Assembly (NCBI GenBank): GCA_045628085.1
Contig: JAZQOZ010000106.1
Coordinates: 1-64,000 of the forward strand
Direction of reading: 5' to 3'
DNA length: 64,000 nt
DNA from: Firm-04 sp045628085
Lineage (GTDB): Bacteria; Bacillota; Clostridia; Oscillospirales; Ruminococcaceae
Shown here: piece by piece, positions 42,301-49,699 of the stretch
How the letters are laid out: each line of letters opens with the position of its first letter
Numbering within the stretch: position 1 is the first letter of the stretch
Position numbers and translations under genes: made by a program
Notes under the pieces: generated by a model
What the model was told of the DNA's origin: nothing
Seen by the model: the letters and a program-made list of their open reading frames with translations, nothing else
Database searches by the model: none

Positions 42301-43225
42301 GCGTCTCGCCCACCTTTTCTACAAAAATCTCATGCAGGCTCGGTTCACGAAGTTCAAAGGCGATCAGCGTAATGCCATTTGCAACAAGCTCTTTCAGCAG
42401 TGCATTCGCCTGTGCTTCTCCGCTGACTCTGCACTGATAGGAAAATCCGACGCTCGACAGCACGGTAATGCATGCCGCCTCGATCATCGGGCGAAGCTCC
42501 TGCTCTGCCTTGACAAAAAGATTGATTCTTCCGTAGCCTTTTTTAATGTCGGCAAGATTTCCCTGCAAAACGGTCCTGCTGCGGTCAAGGATCGTCAGAT
42601 CCGTGCAGAATTCCTCGATCGTTGCCATCTGGTGACTGGACATGATGAGATATTTTCCCTTACTGATCTCCTCGCGGATAATGCTCTTGAACAGATCGGT
42701 ATTGACCGGATCAAGACCGGAAAGCGGTTCATCTAGGATCAGCAGCTCCGGATCGCTCAGCAATGCCAGCATAAACTGGATCTTCTGCTGATTGCCCTTT
42801 GAGAGCTGATCTGCCTTTTTCGGCTTGACCGGCCGTCTGCCTTCCTGCGGCGGATAGAGATATTCCGTCGCTTCCAGACGGTCAGCCCAGTAATTGATGC
42901 GTTTTTTTGCTTCGGCACGCGGAACGCCGCGCAGGGATGCAAAATACAGGAGCTGATCCATCAGCGTATTCTTCGGATAAAGTCCGCGCTCCTCTGCAAG
43001 ATAGCCGACATTGCAGGTTCGCAGTGTCAGCGGGCCGCCGTTCCACTGCACGGAGCCGCCGTCCTTTACCAGCATATTCAATATCATACGGATAGAAGTC
43101 GTCTTGCCTGCACCGTTCGTACCGAGCAGCGCGTAAACACCCGGCTCTTTCATTTCAAAGCTGAGATGATCGACAACGACTTTTTCGCCGTACTTCTTAT
43201 ATAGTTCTGTAACCTGAAAGCCCAT
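42287..43225 (-). CDS. ABC transporter ATPase, NatA-like
   Basis: 312 residues. Walker A LLGTNGAGKTTSIRMIL, signature LSKGNQQK, Walker B LLILDEPLSGLDP and the switch His in MSSHQM are all present. The C-terminal extension of about 80 residues is typical of exporters paired with ABC-2 permeases, where the DUF4162-like domain sits. It heads the three-gene operon. A TGTCGAA sequence lies 44 bp upstream of the start. Confidence 0.92.
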   Translation of the reverse strand: MGFQVTELYKKYGEKVVVDHLSFEMKEPGVYALLGTNGAGKTTSIRMILNMLVKDGGSVQWNGGPLTLRTCNVGYLAEERGLYPKNTLMDQLLYFASLRGVPRAEAKKRINYWADRLEATEYLYPPQEGRRPVKPKKADQLSKGNQQKIQFMLALLSDPELLILDEPLSGLDPVNTDLFKSIIREEISKGKYLIMSSHQMATIEEFCTDLTILDRSRTVLQGNLADIKKGYGRINLFVKAEQELRPMIEAACITVLSSVGFSYQCRVSGEAQANALLKELVANGITLIAFELREPSLHEIFVEKVGETHEEQ

Positions 43226-43457
43226 AGTCGCCTGTTCCTTTCTGAATATATGTAATTATTGCGATCCATTCGACAGAATCATACACATGACACTGCTATT
43301 TTATCATATTAAGCCGAAAAAAGAAAGAGCAATAAAAACGATTTATATATTTCATCAAGGAATCAGAATCCGCCTCTTTTCTTTTTAGTAATCATCCACG
43401 ATTTCAGGAATCCGAGCATGAAAATTTGTGCAAAAGCGGTAATTTTCTCCGATTCAC
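43226..43457. other. Divergent intergenic region
   Basis: An A+T-rich gap between the ABC operon and the COG2426 gene. On the minus strand a TAAAAT preceded at 17 bp by a weak TTTCTT may drive the ABC operon. A TGTCGAA (minus strand, 43269-43275) matches the Spo0A box consensus but may be chance. Confidence 0.4.
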
Positions 43458-43486
43458 TTGACTGCCTGCCGTTTTTATGGGATAAT
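43458..43486 (+). promoter_or_regulatory. Sigma-A promoter
   Basis: TTGACT (43458-43463), 17 bp, GATAAT (43481-43486), upstream of the COG2426 gene. Confidence 0.7.
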
Positions 43487-43552
43487 AGTATGCGGCTGCC
43501 GGAAACGGCAGAACCGTGATATGACTATTAAGAAAAACGGAGGCCGCACACA

Positions 43553-44110
43553 ATGATCTCTTCCATGATGTTCCCCGTTCTGTTTGCTTCAGGCGGTGCA
43601 GAGGCGCTTGCTGAAAAAATGACTGAACTGCTCGGCGGTCTGCCGCCGATCCTGATTCCTTTTATCATCTCCATGATCCCGATTCTGGAGCTGCGCGGCG
43701 GTCTGATCGCTGCATCTATCTTAGGGATCCCGATGTGGCAGGCGATCGGTGTCTGCATCCTCGGAAATATTCTCCCGATCCCGTTTATTCTGCTGTTCAT
43801 CGAAAAGATACTCGACTGGATGGAAGGCTGCAAGATCGGCTGGATGCGCAAGCTCGCAACATGGCTGAAAGAACGCGGCACAGGCAAAAAGGCAGAAAAA
43901 ATACGCAAAGTCGAATTTGTCGGACTGCTGCTGTTTGTCGGCATTCCGCTGCCGGGTACCGGCGCATGGACAGGTTCTCTGATCGCATCGCTCCTGCACG
44001 TAAAGCGCAAAAAATCCGTTCCGGCAATTTTCCTCGGACTTATCCTCGCTACGATCATTATGACGATCATCTCCTACGGCGGACTTCAGGCAATTATCAA
44101 CCTTTTCTGA
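43553..44110 (+). CDS. Small multidrug export family protein (COG2426)
   Basis: 185 residues, four membrane helices. IPILELRGGLIAASILGIPMWQAIGVCILGNILPIPFILLF and the later FVGIPLPGTGAWTGSLIASLL with its paired small-residue motifs define the COG2426/PF06695 family, related to DedA-like membrane proteins. The export role is a database label with little experimental basis. It has its own promoter and terminator. A closer ATG (MMFPVL) lies five codons inside. Confidence 0.82.
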   Translation: MISSMMFPVLFASGGAEALAEKMTELLGGLPPILIPFIISMIPILELRGGLIAASILGIPMWQAIGVCILGNILPIPFILLFIEKILDWMEGCKIGWMRKLATWLKERGTGKKAEKIRKVEFVGLLLFVGIPLPGTGAWTGSLIASLLHVKRKKSVPAIFLGLILATIIMTIISYGGLQAIINLF

Positions 44111-44117
44111 ATTTGTA

Positions 44118-44158
44118 AACAATCGGCATTGCTTTGCAGGCAGTGCCGGTTGTTTTCA
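44118..44158 (+). terminator. Terminator
   Basis: AACAATCGGCATTGC pairs with GCAGTGCCGGTTGTT (two wobble pairs), followed by TTTTC. Confidence 0.75.
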
Positions 44159-44261
44159 TCTTGCACATTCAGCGGTGCGTTTTTCGACGCTGATTTGTAT
44201 ATCCATACAAAAATCACCAGAAGCCCGGCGAAATAAAGGATTTTTCACCCCCGATGCGGTA

Positions 44262-44267
44262 TATAAT
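44262..44267 (+). promoter_or_regulatory. Probable -10 element for dgt-dnaG-rpoD
   Basis: TATAAT at 44262-44267, 33 bp before the dgt start. The -35 position (44239-44244) is a weak GATTTT, so the promoter may be weak or activated. Confidence 0.45.
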
Positions 44268-44299
44268 AATCAGATGAATCTGCAAAGGGGGCTTGCCGA

Positions 44300-45292
44300 A
44301 TGACCGTCCGCGAACAGACCGAATCCTTTGAAAAAATAACGCTTTGCGAAAGTGCCTGCCATGCCGATGCTGCCGTGCGTGATGTGCCGGAGCCGCTTTG
44401 TCCGCTGCGCACCGAATTTCAGCGTGACAGAGACCGTATTCTGCACTGCACCGCATTCCGGCGGCTCAAGCGCAAAACGCAGGTCTTTCTTTCTCCGATC
44501 GGAGATCATTACCGCACACGGCTGACACATACGCTGGAAGTCGCGCAGATCGCGCGGACTATGGCACGGGCACTGCGCATGAATGAAGACCTGACCGAAG
44601 CGATCGCACTCGGCCACGATCTCGGACATTCGCCGTTCGGTCATGCCGGTGAAGCAGCTCTCAATGCGATCACACCCGGCGGCTACAAGCACTATGAACA
44701 AAGCGTCCGCGTGGTGGAATACATCGAAAAAAGCGGAAAAGGACTGAATCTCACCAAGCAGGTGCGGGACGGCATCCTCTGCCATACCAATATGACCGCG
44801 CAGACCGCCGAGGGCAACCTTGTGCGCCTTGCAGACCGCATTGCCTATATCAATCACGATATTGACGATGCCATTCGCGGCGGTATCCTCAGAGAAGATG
44901 ATCTGCCGCGTGACTGTACCGAAATTCTCGGTCATTCCAAATCGCAGCGCATCACAACGATGATCACCTCTGTCATCGAACACGGCATCACGGAGATCGA
45001 CATGATGCCGGCGATCCGGCAGGCACATGATGCACTGCATTCATTCCTCTACCAGAATGTCTATTCCGGCTCTGCCGCAAAAACGGAAGATCATAAGGCA
45101 CAGGAGCTGATCCGCAGACTCTATGCCTATTATCAGGAGCATCCGCAGGAAATGCCGGCTGAATATCAGGCGCTTGCGGAACGCTTTTCCGCTGAACGCG
45201 CCGTTTGTGACTATATTGCAGGCATGAGCGACGACTACGCGATCTATGATTACGAAAAACTCTTTATCCCGCGCTCGTGGGATGTCAAATAA
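44300..45292 (+). CDS. dgt: dGTPase-like HD domain triphosphohydrolase
   Basis: 330 residues. The HD-domain metal ligands are in THTLEVAQIARTMARAL and LGHDLGHSPFGHAGE, and CTAFRRLKRKTQVF precedes them, as in deoxyguanosinetriphosphate triphosphohydrolases. These remove triphosphate from dNTPs and adjust the pools for replication. The short form (about 330-340 residues) immediately upstream of dnaG is common in Clostridia. The ribosome site is AAAGGGGG. Confidence 0.92.
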   Translation: MTVREQTESFEKITLCESACHADAAVRDVPEPLCPLRTEFQRDRDRILHCTAFRRLKRKTQVFLSPIGDHYRTRLTHTLEVAQIARTMARALRMNEDLTEAIALGHDLGHSPFGHAGEAALNAITPGGYKHYEQSVRVVEYIEKSGKGLNLTKQVRDGILCHTNMTAQTAEGNLVRLADRIAYINHDIDDAIRGGILREDDLPRDCTEILGHSKSQRITTMITSVIEHGITEIDMMPAIRQAHDALHSFLYQNVYSGSAAKTEDHKAQELIRRLYAYYQEHPQEMPAEYQALAERFSAERAVCDYIAGMSDDYAIYDYEKLFIPRSWDVK

Positions 45293-45369
45293 CGATCCGG
45301 ATTGAGAATAAGCAGCACATTTCGGGGACTGCGCGGCTTCTCACTTCGCAAAAGGTGGTGAATACACGT

Positions 45370-47130
45370 ATGCTGCCGCAGGAATTTATCTATCAGCTCA
45401 AACAGGCAAACCCGATCGAACAGGTCATGGGCAGCTATGTGCAGCTCATCCGCGCAGGCTCTCTGCTGAAATGCCAATGCCCGTTTCATTCCGAGAAAAC
45501 GCCTTCCTGCGTTGTTTATGCCGATACGCAGGATCAGCATTTCTATTGTTTCGGCTGTCATGCCGGCGGTGATGTGATCTCCTTTATCCGGCAGATCGAG
45601 GGCATCAGCTACATGGATGCCGTCCGGATGCTCGCGGAGCGTGCAGGCATTGCCGTTCCGTCACAGGGCAGCGACCGCAGAGAGGAAAATCAGCGGATGC
45701 GCCTTCTGGAACTGAACCGCGCCGCTGCCAACTACTATTTTAAGCAGCTGACAGGCAGTGACAAGCGCGGACTTGCCTATCTCAAAGACCGCGCACTTCG
45801 TCCCGATATCATCAAAAAATACGGGCTGGGATTTGCCGGTGAACAATGGGACGGGCTTTTGAATGCCATGCATCAGCTTGGATTTACCGATGAGGAACTG
45901 CTTGCTGCGAATCTATGCAGCCGTTCTGCAAAATCCGGCAATCTCTATGACCGTTTCCGGAGCAGAGTGATGTTCCCGATCATTGATCTGCGCGGCAATG
46001 TTATTGCATTCGGCGGCAGAACCATTGAAAAAGGCGGCGAGCCCAAGTATCTCAATTCATCCGATACACCCGTATTCAAAAAGGGACGCAATCTCTTTTC
46101 GATGAATTTTGCAAAGAGATCACAGTCCAAGCGTCTGATCCTTGCGGAAGGCTATATGGATGTTATTGCGGTGCATCAGGCAGGCTTTGAAAATGTCGTT
46201 GCCTCTCTCGGCACGGCACTGACACCCGATCAGTGCAGACTGATGCGGCAGTATGCCGATGAAGTCGTGATCTCCTACGACAGCGATGCCGCAGGTCAGA
46301 ATGCGACCGTCAAGGCGGTCAATCTGCTGCGTGCTGTCGGTCTGCGTCCGCGCATCCTGCGGATGCACGATGCCAAGGATCCCGATGAATATATCAAAAA
46401 ATTCGGTGCAGCATATTTCCGGAAGCTGCTCGAAGATGCTGACGATGCCATGACCTATGAGCTGAACCGCTGCCGTGACGGAACAGATCCCGCCAGTGAG
46501 GACGGTACGATCACCGCACTGCATAAAGCAGTCAATATCCTTGCCGGTATCGAGAATGAACTCGACCGCAATGTTTATCTTTCGCGTGTCGCAAAGGATT
46601 ACGACGTTGCGCCGGAACTGCTGCGTTCACAGGTCGAGCGTGAATTTCGCAAACGCCGTGCCGGTGCGAAAAAACAGAACTGGCAAAATAAAAAAATGGC
46701 ACCGCGGCTGCGCGATCCGGTCAATCCGGATGCATCACAGCATCACGCAGAAGCAAAAGCCGAAGAACAGATCCTCTGTTACCTGTTCCGGCAGCCTGAT
46801 GCGCTGGAATCCGTTCTGGCAAGAATCAAACCGGAAGAATTTGTAACTGCATTTCACCGGAAAATATATGAAAAGCTCGCGGAAATGCTGCCGCAGGGCT
46901 ATGATTTTTCTCTCTCACTCTTTTCCGGAGAAGATTTTACGCCGGATGAATTCGGCAGGATCACCGGCATTATGGCACAGAATGAAATACTGGACAATAT
47001 CAGTCCGAGATCAGTTGAGGACTGCATCACCCTGCTGAAGCAAAAGCCGATGCGGGATGTCGATGTGGCAGCCCTCAGCGATGCCGATGCATCTGCGTTT
47101 TTTGCGCAGATACGGCAGAATAAACGTTAA
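45370..47130 (+). CDS. dnaG: DNA primase
   Basis: 586 residues. The zinc-binding domain has Cys37, His40, Cys60 and Cys63 (CPFH and YCFGC). The RNA polymerase core has FGGRTI and the Toprim motifs ILAEGYMDVIAVHQAG and ISYDSDAAGQ. The C-terminal helicase-binding domain (about 455-586) is present. The start at 45370 follows AAAGGTGGTG; the open frame upstream reaches back to dgt. It lies between dgt and the sigma factors, the classic macromolecular-synthesis arrangement. Confidence 0.96.
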   Translation: MLPQEFIYQLKQANPIEQVMGSYVQLIRAGSLLKCQCPFHSEKTPSCVVYADTQDQHFYCFGCHAGGDVISFIRQIEGISYMDAVRMLAERAGIAVPSQGSDRREENQRMRLLELNRAAANYYFKQLTGSDKRGLAYLKDRALRPDIIKKYGLGFAGEQWDGLLNAMHQLGFTDEELLAANLCSRSAKSGNLYDRFRSRVMFPIIDLRGNVIAFGGRTIEKGGEPKYLNSSDTPVFKKGRNLFSMNFAKRSQSKRLILAEGYMDVIAVHQAGFENVVASLGTALTPDQCRLMRQYADEVVISYDSDAAGQNATVKAVNLLRAVGLRPRILRMHDAKDPDEYIKKFGAAYFRKLLEDADDAMTYELNRCRDGTDPASEDGTITALHKAVNILAGIENELDRNVYLSRVAKDYDVAPELLRSQVEREFRKRRAGAKKQNWQNKKMAPRLRDPVNPDASQHHAEAKAEEQILCYLFRQPDALESVLARIKPEEFVTAFHRKIYEKLAEMLPQGYDFSLSLFSGEDFTPDEFGRITGIMAQNEILDNISPRSVEDCITLLKQKPMRDVDVAALSDADASAFFAQIRQNKR

Positions 47131-47191
47131 ATTGCGCGATACCGCGTTTAGCTTTACAGAACGGCGCAATGCGCCAAGGAGGAATCGGAAA

Positions 47192-48244
47192 ATGGCAGAC
47201 GAAGAAAAGCGGCTGAATCAACTGCTTGAAAAAGCAAAGGCAACCGGCAGGATCACGATTGCTGAGGTACAGGAAGCATCCGAAACGCTCTCTCTTGAGC
47301 CGGATGTCATTATGGAACGCTGTTCGGCGCTCCAGATCGAACTTGCAGATGAAGAGATCTGCATCGACGATATGGTTGATCCGGCTGTCACAATGGCAAA
47401 TGATGAGATCTCTAACGACGACTCTGTGAAGATCTATCTCAAGGAGATCGGAAGAGTACCGCTGCTGACAACGGATGAGGAAACAGAGCTCGCACGCCGC
47501 CTCGCAGACAATCCCCATGACGAAGGTGCAAGACAGCGTCTTGCAGAGGCAAATCTCCGTCTGGTCGTCAGTATTGCAAAGAAATATGTCGGCAGAGGAA
47601 TGCAGTTCCTCGATCTGATCCAGGAAGGCAATATGGGACTGCTGAAAGCAGTCGATAAATTCGATTATACCAAGGGATTCAAATTCTCCACATACGCAAC
47701 ATGGTGGATTCGTCAGGCGATCACCAGAGCGCTTGCCGATCAGGCACGTACCATCCGTATTCCGGTCCACATGGTCGAAAGCATCACAAAGGTGAAAAAG
47801 GTTTCGAGCCAGATTCTCCACGAAACCGGACAGGAGGCAAGTCCGGAGGAGATCGCGCGCAGACTGGATATGCCTGTTGAAAAGGTACTGGAGATCATGC
47901 GCATCGCACAGGATCCCGTTTCCCTCGAAACACCGGTCGGTGAGGAGGAGGACAGCCATCTCGGCGATTTCATTCCGGACGATCAGGCTCCCTCTCCGGA
48001 TGAAGCGGCATCCAATGCCATGCTGAAGGAACAGCTCAATGAAGTGCTTTCAACACTGACAGACCGCGAAGCCAAGGTCATGCGGATGCGTTACGGTCTG
48101 GAAAACGGCAGACAGCAGACGCTCGAAGATGTCGGCAAGGCACTCGGCGTTACCCGTGAGCGTATCCGTCAGATCGAAGCCAAGGCACTGCGCAAGCTCA
48201 AGCATTACAGCCGCAGCAAAAAGTTGCAGGGCTATATTGACTGA
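47192..48244 (+). CDS. RpoD-like RNA polymerase sigma factor, first copy
   Basis: 350 residues. Region 1.2 (DDSVKIYLKEIGRVPLLTTDEETELARRLADN), region 2 with the -10 recognition helix (FKFSTYATWWIRQAITRALADQARTIRIPVHMVE), region 3 and region 4 (TLEDVGKALGVTRERIRQIEAKALRKLK) are complete. After region 4.2 it reads KHYSRSKKLQGYID where the primary-sigma norm is RHPSRSKK, and it has ALGVTRER for the usual FNVTRER. The start follows CCAAGGAGG just after a GGCGC-AAT-GCGCC hairpin. A second full RpoD lies directly downstream. Confidence 0.93.
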   Translation: MADEEKRLNQLLEKAKATGRITIAEVQEASETLSLEPDVIMERCSALQIELADEEICIDDMVDPAVTMANDEISNDDSVKIYLKEIGRVPLLTTDEETELARRLADNPHDEGARQRLAEANLRLVVSIAKKYVGRGMQFLDLIQEGNMGLLKAVDKFDYTKGFKFSTYATWWIRQAITRALADQARTIRIPVHMVESITKVKKVSSQILHETGQEASPEEIARRLDMPVEKVLEIMRIAQDPVSLETPVGEEEDSHLGDFIPDDQAPSPDEAASNAMLKEQLNEVLSTLTDREAKVMRMRYGLENGRQQTLEDVGKALGVTRERIRQIEAKALRKLKHYSRSKKLQGYID

Positions 48245-48296
48245 GCAGAAAAGAACGTTCAGAATTTCAGAATGTATTTTGGGAGGAATGGAAAAA

Positions 48297-49385
48297 ATGG
48301 CTACACCTGAGCAGCAGCAAAAAGTTGAACAGCTCCTCGAACGTGTGAAAATGGCCGGAAAGCTCCTCCAGAATGAGCTGGATGCGGCGTTTTCCGAACT
48401 GGATTTTTCCGATGAGGAGATCAGTTTATTCTATGAACAGTGTAATCTGCTGAATCTGGATTTTGCGGATGACGACCTTATGGACAGCGACGATATCGAA
48501 AACAGACTGGATGAAGAGGACGCACTCTCTCTGGAAAGCGGCGGCTCATCCCCCGATGATCCGGTCAAGATCTATCTTAAAGAGATCGGCAGGATCCCGC
48601 TTCTGACACCGGAGGAGGAAACGGAGCTTGCACGCCGCCTGGCGGACAATCCCAATGACAGCGCGGCAAAAACCCGTCTTTCCGAAGCAAATCTCCGTCT
48701 GGTCGTCAGCATTGCAAAGAAATATGTCGGCAGAGGAATGCAGTTCCTTGATTTGATTCAGGAAGGCAATATGGGCCTGCTGAAAGCAGTCGATAAATTT
48801 GATTATACCAAAGGCTTCAAATTCTCCACATACGCGACATGGTGGATCCGGCAGTCCATCACCCGTGCGATCGCGGATCAGGCGCGGACGATCCGCATTC
48901 CGGTTCACATGGTCGAAACGATCACCCGTGTCAGAAAAGCATCCAGCCAGCTTCTGCATATCAACGGAAAAGATCCTTCTGAACAGGAGATCGCTGATTA
49001 TCTGAATATGCCGCTGGATAAGGTACGCGAGGTCATGCGCATCGCACAGGAGCCTGTTTCTCTGGAAACGCCGATCGGCGAGGAAGAAGACAGCCATCTC
49101 GGCGACTTTATCCCCGATAATCATGCGCAGTCACCGAATGATGCCGCGAATAATACGATGCTGAAAGAGCAGCTCAATGAGGTGCTTTCTACATTGACGC
49201 CGCGTGAAGCGGATGTACTCCGGATGCGGTACGGTCTGAACAACGAGCCGCCGAAAACACTGGAAGATGTCGGAAAAGCGTTCAATGTCACACGGGAACG
49301 TATCCGCCAGATCGAGGCAAAGGCACTGCGCAAGCTGCGGCATCCGAGCCGGAGCAAAAAAGTCCGCGATTATCTCGAACATTAA
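48297..49385 (+). CDS. RpoD-like RNA polymerase sigma factor, second copy
   Basis: 362 residues. Regions 1.2 to 4.2 are complete and closer to the standard primary sigma than the first copy (AFNVTRERIRQIEAKALRKLRHPSRSKK). The N-terminal 80 residues differ from copy 1; regions 2 and 4 are very similar between the two. GGGAGG lies 10 nt before ATG 48297 and the gene starts 52 bp after copy 1, so both are probably on one mRNA. This copy is the better candidate for the housekeeping factor. The pair looks like a tandem duplication followed by divergence. Confidence 0.93.
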   Translation: MATPEQQQKVEQLLERVKMAGKLLQNELDAAFSELDFSDEEISLFYEQCNLLNLDFADDDLMDSDDIENRLDEEDALSLESGGSSPDDPVKIYLKEIGRIPLLTPEEETELARRLADNPNDSAAKTRLSEANLRLVVSIAKKYVGRGMQFLDLIQEGNMGLLKAVDKFDYTKGFKFSTYATWWIRQSITRAIADQARTIRIPVHMVETITRVRKASSQLLHINGKDPSEQEIADYLNMPLDKVREVMRIAQEPVSLETPIGEEEDSHLGDFIPDNHAQSPNDAANNTMLKEQLNEVLSTLTPREADVLRMRYGLNNEPPKTLEDVGKAFNVTRERIRQIEAKALRKLRHPSRSKKVRDYLEH

Positions 49386-49388
49386 TAA

Positions 49389-49423
49389 AACGGCAGCAGA
49401 TGCACCAAACATCTGCTGCCGTT
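49389..49423 (+). terminator. Terminator of the second sigma gene (hairpin copy 1)
   Basis: AACGGCAGCAGATG pairs perfectly with CATCTGCTGCCGTT around a short loop. An almost identical hairpin occurs 250 bp downstream. Confidence 0.85.
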
Positions 49424-49439
49424 AGCTTATCGATAAAGT

Positions 49440-49620
49440 TCAAATATTGCGAATCACTTTGTGATTCGCTTAGGGGTGCCCTCTATCGCAGGGCCCCCCT
49501 CTCGGAGCTCCTAAAGTATAGGGGATATTTCGCTGTCTGCGGACAGCGACCAAAGGCGCTGCCTTTGGAAACCGCGAACTTTTGAAAAAGTTCGATCAAA
49601 ACTTTTATTATGGCGTTCCC
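49440..49620. repeat. Hairpin-array element
   Basis: Five consecutive inverted repeats: GCGAATCAC-TTT-GTGATTCGC (49449-49469), an 11-bp stem with one mismatch around GGGGTGCCCT (49472-49500), CGCTGTC-TGCG-GACAGCG (49531-49548), CCAAAGGC-GCT-GCCTTTGG (49550-49568) and GAACTTTT-GA-AAAAGTTC (49576-49593). It ends with AACTTTTATTATGG. No protein-coding frame. A shortened relative lies at 16853-16920. It looks like a REP-type or structured RNA element. Confidence 0.75.
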
Positions 49621-49639
49621 ATTCATTTTTGACTGACTG

Positions 49640-49676
49640 ACGGCAGCAGATGCACCTAACATCTGCTGCCGTTTGT
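49640..49676 (+). terminator. Terminator-like hairpin, copy 2
   Basis: ACGGCAGCAGATG/CATCTGCTGCCGT followed on the plus strand by TTTGTTTTAT. It differs from copy 1 by one base in the core. The T-run is on the plus strand, so it would end plus-strand transcription of the hairpin array better than minus-strand transcription of the pectate lyase gene. Confidence 0.75.
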
Positions 49677-49699
49677 TTTATATCCGTTATTGAGTGGAT

